A stretch of DNA of 64,000 bases from Streptomyces sp. CoH27 (GTDB lineage Bacteria > Actinomycetota > Actinomycetes > Streptomycetales > Streptomycetaceae), in assembly GCF_020181035.1 (NCBI RefSeq), contig NZ_JAIQYY010000003.1, forward strand, positions 214,885-278,884. The letters are read 5' to 3'. Shown here piece by piece: positions 61,584 to 64,000 of the stretch. Numbering within the stretch: the stretch's first letter is position 1; the number at the start of each line of letters is the position of its first letter. The position numbers and the translations under genes were made by a program. The notes beneath the pieces are model-generated. The model saw nothing but the letters and a program-made list of their open reading frames with translations. It had not been told where the DNA came from and did no database searches.

Positions 61584-61775
61584 GTGATCCGACTGCCCGC
61601 CGACGACCGCGAGCCGAGCCCCCGCACCGGGTGCACCCGGGTGCACGGGGAGGCCGCCGCCGACGCCCTGCCGGCCGCCGTCGCCCCGTACGCCACCCCC
61701 GACCGCGCCCTCTACCGGGTGACCGGTGGGCCGGCCGTCCATCGTTCGGCGGGCGCCGAACCGTACGGCGCCTAG
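61584..61775 (+). pseudogene. N-terminal remnant of a DUF2264 protein
   Basis: The 63-residue frame (GTG 61584 after AGGAAGG; an ATG at 61515 overlapping the CE12 stop gives 86) reads LPADDREPSPRTGCTRVHGE, then ALPAAVAPYATPDRAL. This resembles the conserved start of DUF2264 proteins (P-x-D-R-x-x-S-P-x-T-G-W-T-R-x-H-W-E). The two Trp are replaced by Cys and Gly and the sequence stops after about 60 residues of an expected 400 or more. DUF2264 genes often accompany rhamnogalacturonan degradation. Confidence 0.7.
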
Positions 61776-61784
61776 CGTGGCCGT

Positions 61785-62591
61785 ATGACCGCAGAGCCCA
61801 CCGTCACCACATTCGCCGGACTGCACCGCCCGGGCGAGCCGCTGCTGCTCCCCAACGCCTGGGACCACGCCTCGGCCGCCGCCCTCGCCGCCCGGGGATT
61901 CGCGGCGATCGGCACGACCAGCCTGGCCGTCGCGGCGGCGGCCGGGCTGCCCGACGGCCAGGGAGTGACCCGCGAGCAGACCCTCTGCCTCGCCCGTACG
62001 CTCGGCCCGGAGCCCTACCTGCTCTCCGTGGACGCGGAGGACGGCTTCTCCGGCGATCCGCAGGAAGTCGCCGAGCTGGCAGGTGAGTTGTGGTCCGCCG
62101 GGGTCGTCGGCGTCAACCTGGAGGACGGCCTCGGACCGGTCGGCCGGCACGCAGCGAAGATCGCCGCGGTGAAGGCCGCCGTGCCCGGCCTGTTCGTCAA
62201 CGCCCGCACGGACACCCACTGGTCGGGCGACGGCGACGAGACGGAGACCCTCCGCCGCCTGGATGCTTATCAACAGGCGGGAGCCGACGGGGTGTTCGTG
62301 CCCGGCCTGGCCGACCCGGACCGGATCGCCGCCCTCGTCCGGCGCGTCGACGCCCCGCTGAACATCCTCTACTCGCCCACGGGCCCCACCGTGTCCCGGC
62401 TCGCCGAACTCGGCGTCGCCCGGATCAGCCTCGGCTCGCTGCTCTACCGGCGGGCGCTCGGGGCGGCGCTGGACGCGGTGGCCGACATCGTGGCCGGACG
62501 GGTGCCGGGCGGTACGACACCGTCCTACGCCGAGGTGTGCGCGCCGGACAGGAACGTCTCGGTGAGCAGGCCGGCGAACTCCTCGGGGTGA
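61785..62591 (+). CDS. isocitrate lyase/PEP mutase superfamily protein (PrpB-like)
   Basis: A 268-residue TIM barrel: PLLLPNAWDHASAAALAARG, metal site LLSVDAEDGFSG and VGVNLEDGLG, then LFVNARTDTHW. The loop lacks the Cys-Gly-His of isocitrate lyases, so it is not the same activity as the protein at 31.7 kb. A phosphonomutase, oxaloacetase or similar role is possible. ATG 61785 has TAGCGT (61773-61778) 6 nt upstream: leaderless. Its 3' end overlaps the convergent hydrolase by 67 bp. Confidence 0.85.
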   Translation: MTAEPTVTTFAGLHRPGEPLLLPNAWDHASAAALAARGFAAIGTTSLAVAAAAGLPDGQGVTREQTLCLARTLGPEPYLLSVDAEDGFSGDPQEVAELAGELWSAGVVGVNLEDGLGPVGRHAAKIAAVKAAVPGLFVNARTDTHWSGDGDETETLRRLDAYQQAGADGVFVPGLADPDRIAALVRRVDAPLNILYSPTGPTVSRLAELGVARISLGSLLYRRALGAALDAVADIVAGRVPGGTTPSYAEVCAPDRNVSVSRPANSSG

Positions 62592-63241
62592 TCCAGGGTG
62601 CCGAGATGCCCGCCCGGGAACTCCGCGAAGCGGCCGCCCAGCCGGTCGGCGAGGAACTCGGCGGTGCGGTAGAGGAGTTGGCCGCGAGAGTCGGCGCCGG
62701 CGGCGAGCGTGAGGCGGTGCCCGTCCGGCGTGACGGAGGGGACGTACGCCGTGAAGGGGTGCAGGACGTGGGCGAGGAAGACGCCCATCGGGGTCGCCGA
62801 CGCGCCCTCGGCGGGCGGCCGCTCCGGCCTGTCCAGCTGCCCGATCAGCTCGGCTCGCCGCTCCGCCCCGTCCGGCAGCACCGTCACACACGGCGGCTCG
62901 TGCGCCACCACACCCGCCAGCCGCGCGGGGTGCCGTGCGAGCAGGTCGAGGACGGCGATCCCGCCGGAGCTGGTCCCGAACACAAAGGCCCGCTCGCCCG
63001 GCGGCAGCACCGCCTCCAGCGCCCGGTGCGCCCCGTCGCTCCAGTCCGCCGGCCGCTGGTCCGGGACCGGCAGCCCGAGCCGCCCGTGGGCGAGCCCCAG
63101 CGGGTCGTACGTCACGACCGTGAAGCTCCGCGCCAGGCGTTCCGTCAGCGGCCCGAGCCCCATCGGATGCCCGGCCCCGCCCGGGAGGATCAGCAGTACG
63201 GGACCGCTGCCGGTCACGTCGTGGTGAAGCGGTTCAGTCAT
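62525..63241 (-). CDS. alpha/beta hydrolase
   Basis: A 238-residue alpha/beta hydrolase: oxyanion segment LLILPGGAGHPMG, nucleophile elbow VFGTSSGGIAVLD (Ser near 94) and catalytic His in FAEFPGGHLGTLDHPEEF. Similar to haloperoxidase-like/esterase enzymes. Its ATG (63241) overlaps the TetR stop, so regulator and enzyme form an operon and the enzyme is likely under TetR control. It overlaps the PEP mutase-like gene antisense at its 3' end. Confidence 0.87.
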   Translation of the reverse strand: MTEPLHHDVTGSGPVLLILPGGAGHPMGLGPLTERLARSFTVVTYDPLGLAHGRLGLPVPDQRPADWSDGAHRALEAVLPPGERAFVFGTSSGGIAVLDLLARHPARLAGVVAHEPPCVTVLPDGAERRAELIGQLDRPERPPAEGASATPMGVFLAHVLHPFTAYVPSVTPDGHRLTLAAGADSRGQLLYRTAEFLADRLGGRFAEFPGGHLGTLDHPEEFAGLLTETFLSGAHTSA

Positions 63242-63818
63242 GTTCCTTCGTCTCCCGGGGCCAGTGGGTGAGGGCGAGGTGCAGGGCGTCGACCGCCTTG
63301 TCCCAGGAGGCCCGGACGTCCCGGGCCGCGCCGAAGCCGCCCGCGGACTCCAGGGCGCAGTAACCGTGGAACGTGCTGCGCAACAGCCGTACGGCGTCCG
63401 TCAGATCGGGTTCGTCGAGGCCGTAGGCGCGCAGCATCCCGTAGGTGATCTCGGCCGTGCGGCGCAGGGCGGGGGAGTCGGCGATCAGGGACTGGTCGAT
63501 GCGGATCTGGGTGGCCGCGTACCGGCCCGGGTGCTCCAGGGCGTACGCGCGGTACGCCCCGGCGAAAGCGGCCAGCGCGTCCTTGCCCGCGCGGCCCGCC
63601 ACGGCCGGTGCGATCCGGTCGATCAGCTCGCCGCCCGCGTGCAGCGCGAGCCGGGTGCGCAGGTCCTCCAGGCCCCGGACGTGGGAGTACAGGCTCGCGT
63701 CCTTCACTCCGAAGCGGCGGGCGAGCGCGGACAGGGTGACGTTCTCGAAGCCCGCCTCGTCGGCGAGGTCGGCTGCCGCCGCGATCAGCCGGTCGACGGT
63801 GAGTCCCGCGCGGGCCAC
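63234..63818 (-). CDS. TetR-family transcriptional regulator
   Basis: A 194-residue repressor: HTH ENVTLSALARRFGVKDASLYSHVRG and a C-terminal TetR_C_33/WHG-like ligand domain (ALLRRTA/GYCALESAGGFG-type helices). GTG 63818 is chosen because AAGGAGGAGG lies 8 nt upstream and the HTH is then at normal distance. It is the first gene of an operon with the hydrolase (8-nt overlap). A palindromic CCTAGG array just upstream is its likely autoregulatory operator. Confidence 0.9.
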   Translation of the reverse strand: MARAGLTVDRLIAAAADLADEAGFENVTLSALARRFGVKDASLYSHVRGLEDLRTRLALHAGGELIDRIAPAVAGRAGKDALAAFAGAYRAYALEHPGRYAATQIRIDQSLIADSPALRRTAEITYGMLRAYGLDEPDLTDAVRLLRSTFHGYCALESAGGFGAARDVRASWDKAVDALHLALTHWPRETKEHD

Positions 63819-63839
63819 CCGACACCTCCTCCTTGGATA

Positions 63840-63866
63840 CCTAGGGATAATCCTAGGGCATCTAGG
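63840..63866. promoter_or_regulatory. CCTAGG repeat operator of the TetR gene
   Basis: CCTAGG at 63840-63845 and 63852-63857 plus TCTAGG at 63861-63866 form CTAGG-GATAAT-CCTAG symmetry. The site lies 22 nt before the GTG. The remaining 63867-64000 shows nothing I can assign. Confidence 0.6.
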
Positions 63867-64000
63867 TTGTGAACCGCTGTCGGGGGACAACAGGGCTTGT
63901 CGGTCTGGCGGTTGAAGCGATTCGATGGGCGGCGCGTGTGATCGCGTCCCTTCTCGTCAAGACGTCGTCGGCGGTGACATGGCCGCGGGCGGCCGGGGGG

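Overview
The base composition (G+C near 70%), codon-position bias, SARP-free but regulator-rich gene content, Tat-exported CAZymes, mycothiol-type chemistry and -10 boxes of the TANNNT type placed 6-8 nt before start codons all indicate a Streptomyces (or very close actinomycete) chromosome. No rRNA, tRNA, CRISPR array, transposase or integrase was seen. About 60 genes are supported, plus two gene remnants.

Layout. 0-12 kb is a mixed segment: a partial kinase-like phosphotransferase, a macrolide glycosyltransferase with a palindrome inside a leaderless promoter, a two-gene operon pairing an alpha/beta hydrolase with a caspase-STAND-TPR protein (the best candidate for a conflict or immunity system), an MMPL exporter, and small housekeeping enzymes. 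12.1-21.7 kb is one long minus-strand sulfur operon. In transcription order it holds a 27-codon leader peptide, sulfite reductase, a small CysX-like zinc ribbon, cysH, cysC, cysD, cysN, two tiny overlapping ORFs, a sulfonate/taurine-type ABC importer and a sirohydrochlorin chelatase for siroheme. Most junctions overlap by 4 nt, suggesting translational coupling.

21.8-33.2 kb is a general region: GNAT, a secreted beta-propeller-like protein, a GAF regulator, an AidB-type acyl-CoA dehydrogenase, YihY/BrkB, an AraC regulator, two VOC proteins, a PEP mutase/isocitrate lyase-type enzyme and small secreted proteins. Several genes here appear leaderless.

33.2-61.8 kb is a plant cell-wall (pectin, rhamnogalacturonan I and arabinogalactan) utilisation island. 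It has three LacI regulators and an ABC sugar importer without its own ATPase, in an operon with a cytoplasmic GH43. It also has a 2-hydroxyacid dehydrogenase, a GH28, two alginate-lyase-fold proteins, a type B carboxylesterase, an arabinofuranosidase-like GH43, a GH43 with a ricin-type CBM13 (exo-galactanase-like), a PL4 rhamnogalacturonan lyase and a CE12 rhamnogalacturonan acetylesterase. Short palindromes of the types GAAAGNGCTTTC and AACCGGTT lie on the core promoters and suggest a shared LacI regulon. Two decayed pieces show gene loss: the C-terminal tail of a sugar ABC permease and the N-terminus of a DUF2264 protein. A metabolic insertion (homocysteine methyltransferase, APC permease, aminoglycoside-phosphotransferase fold) splits the island at 52.2-55.9 kb. 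The window ends with a PEP mutase-like protein, an alpha/beta hydrolase and a TetR regulator with its probable operator.
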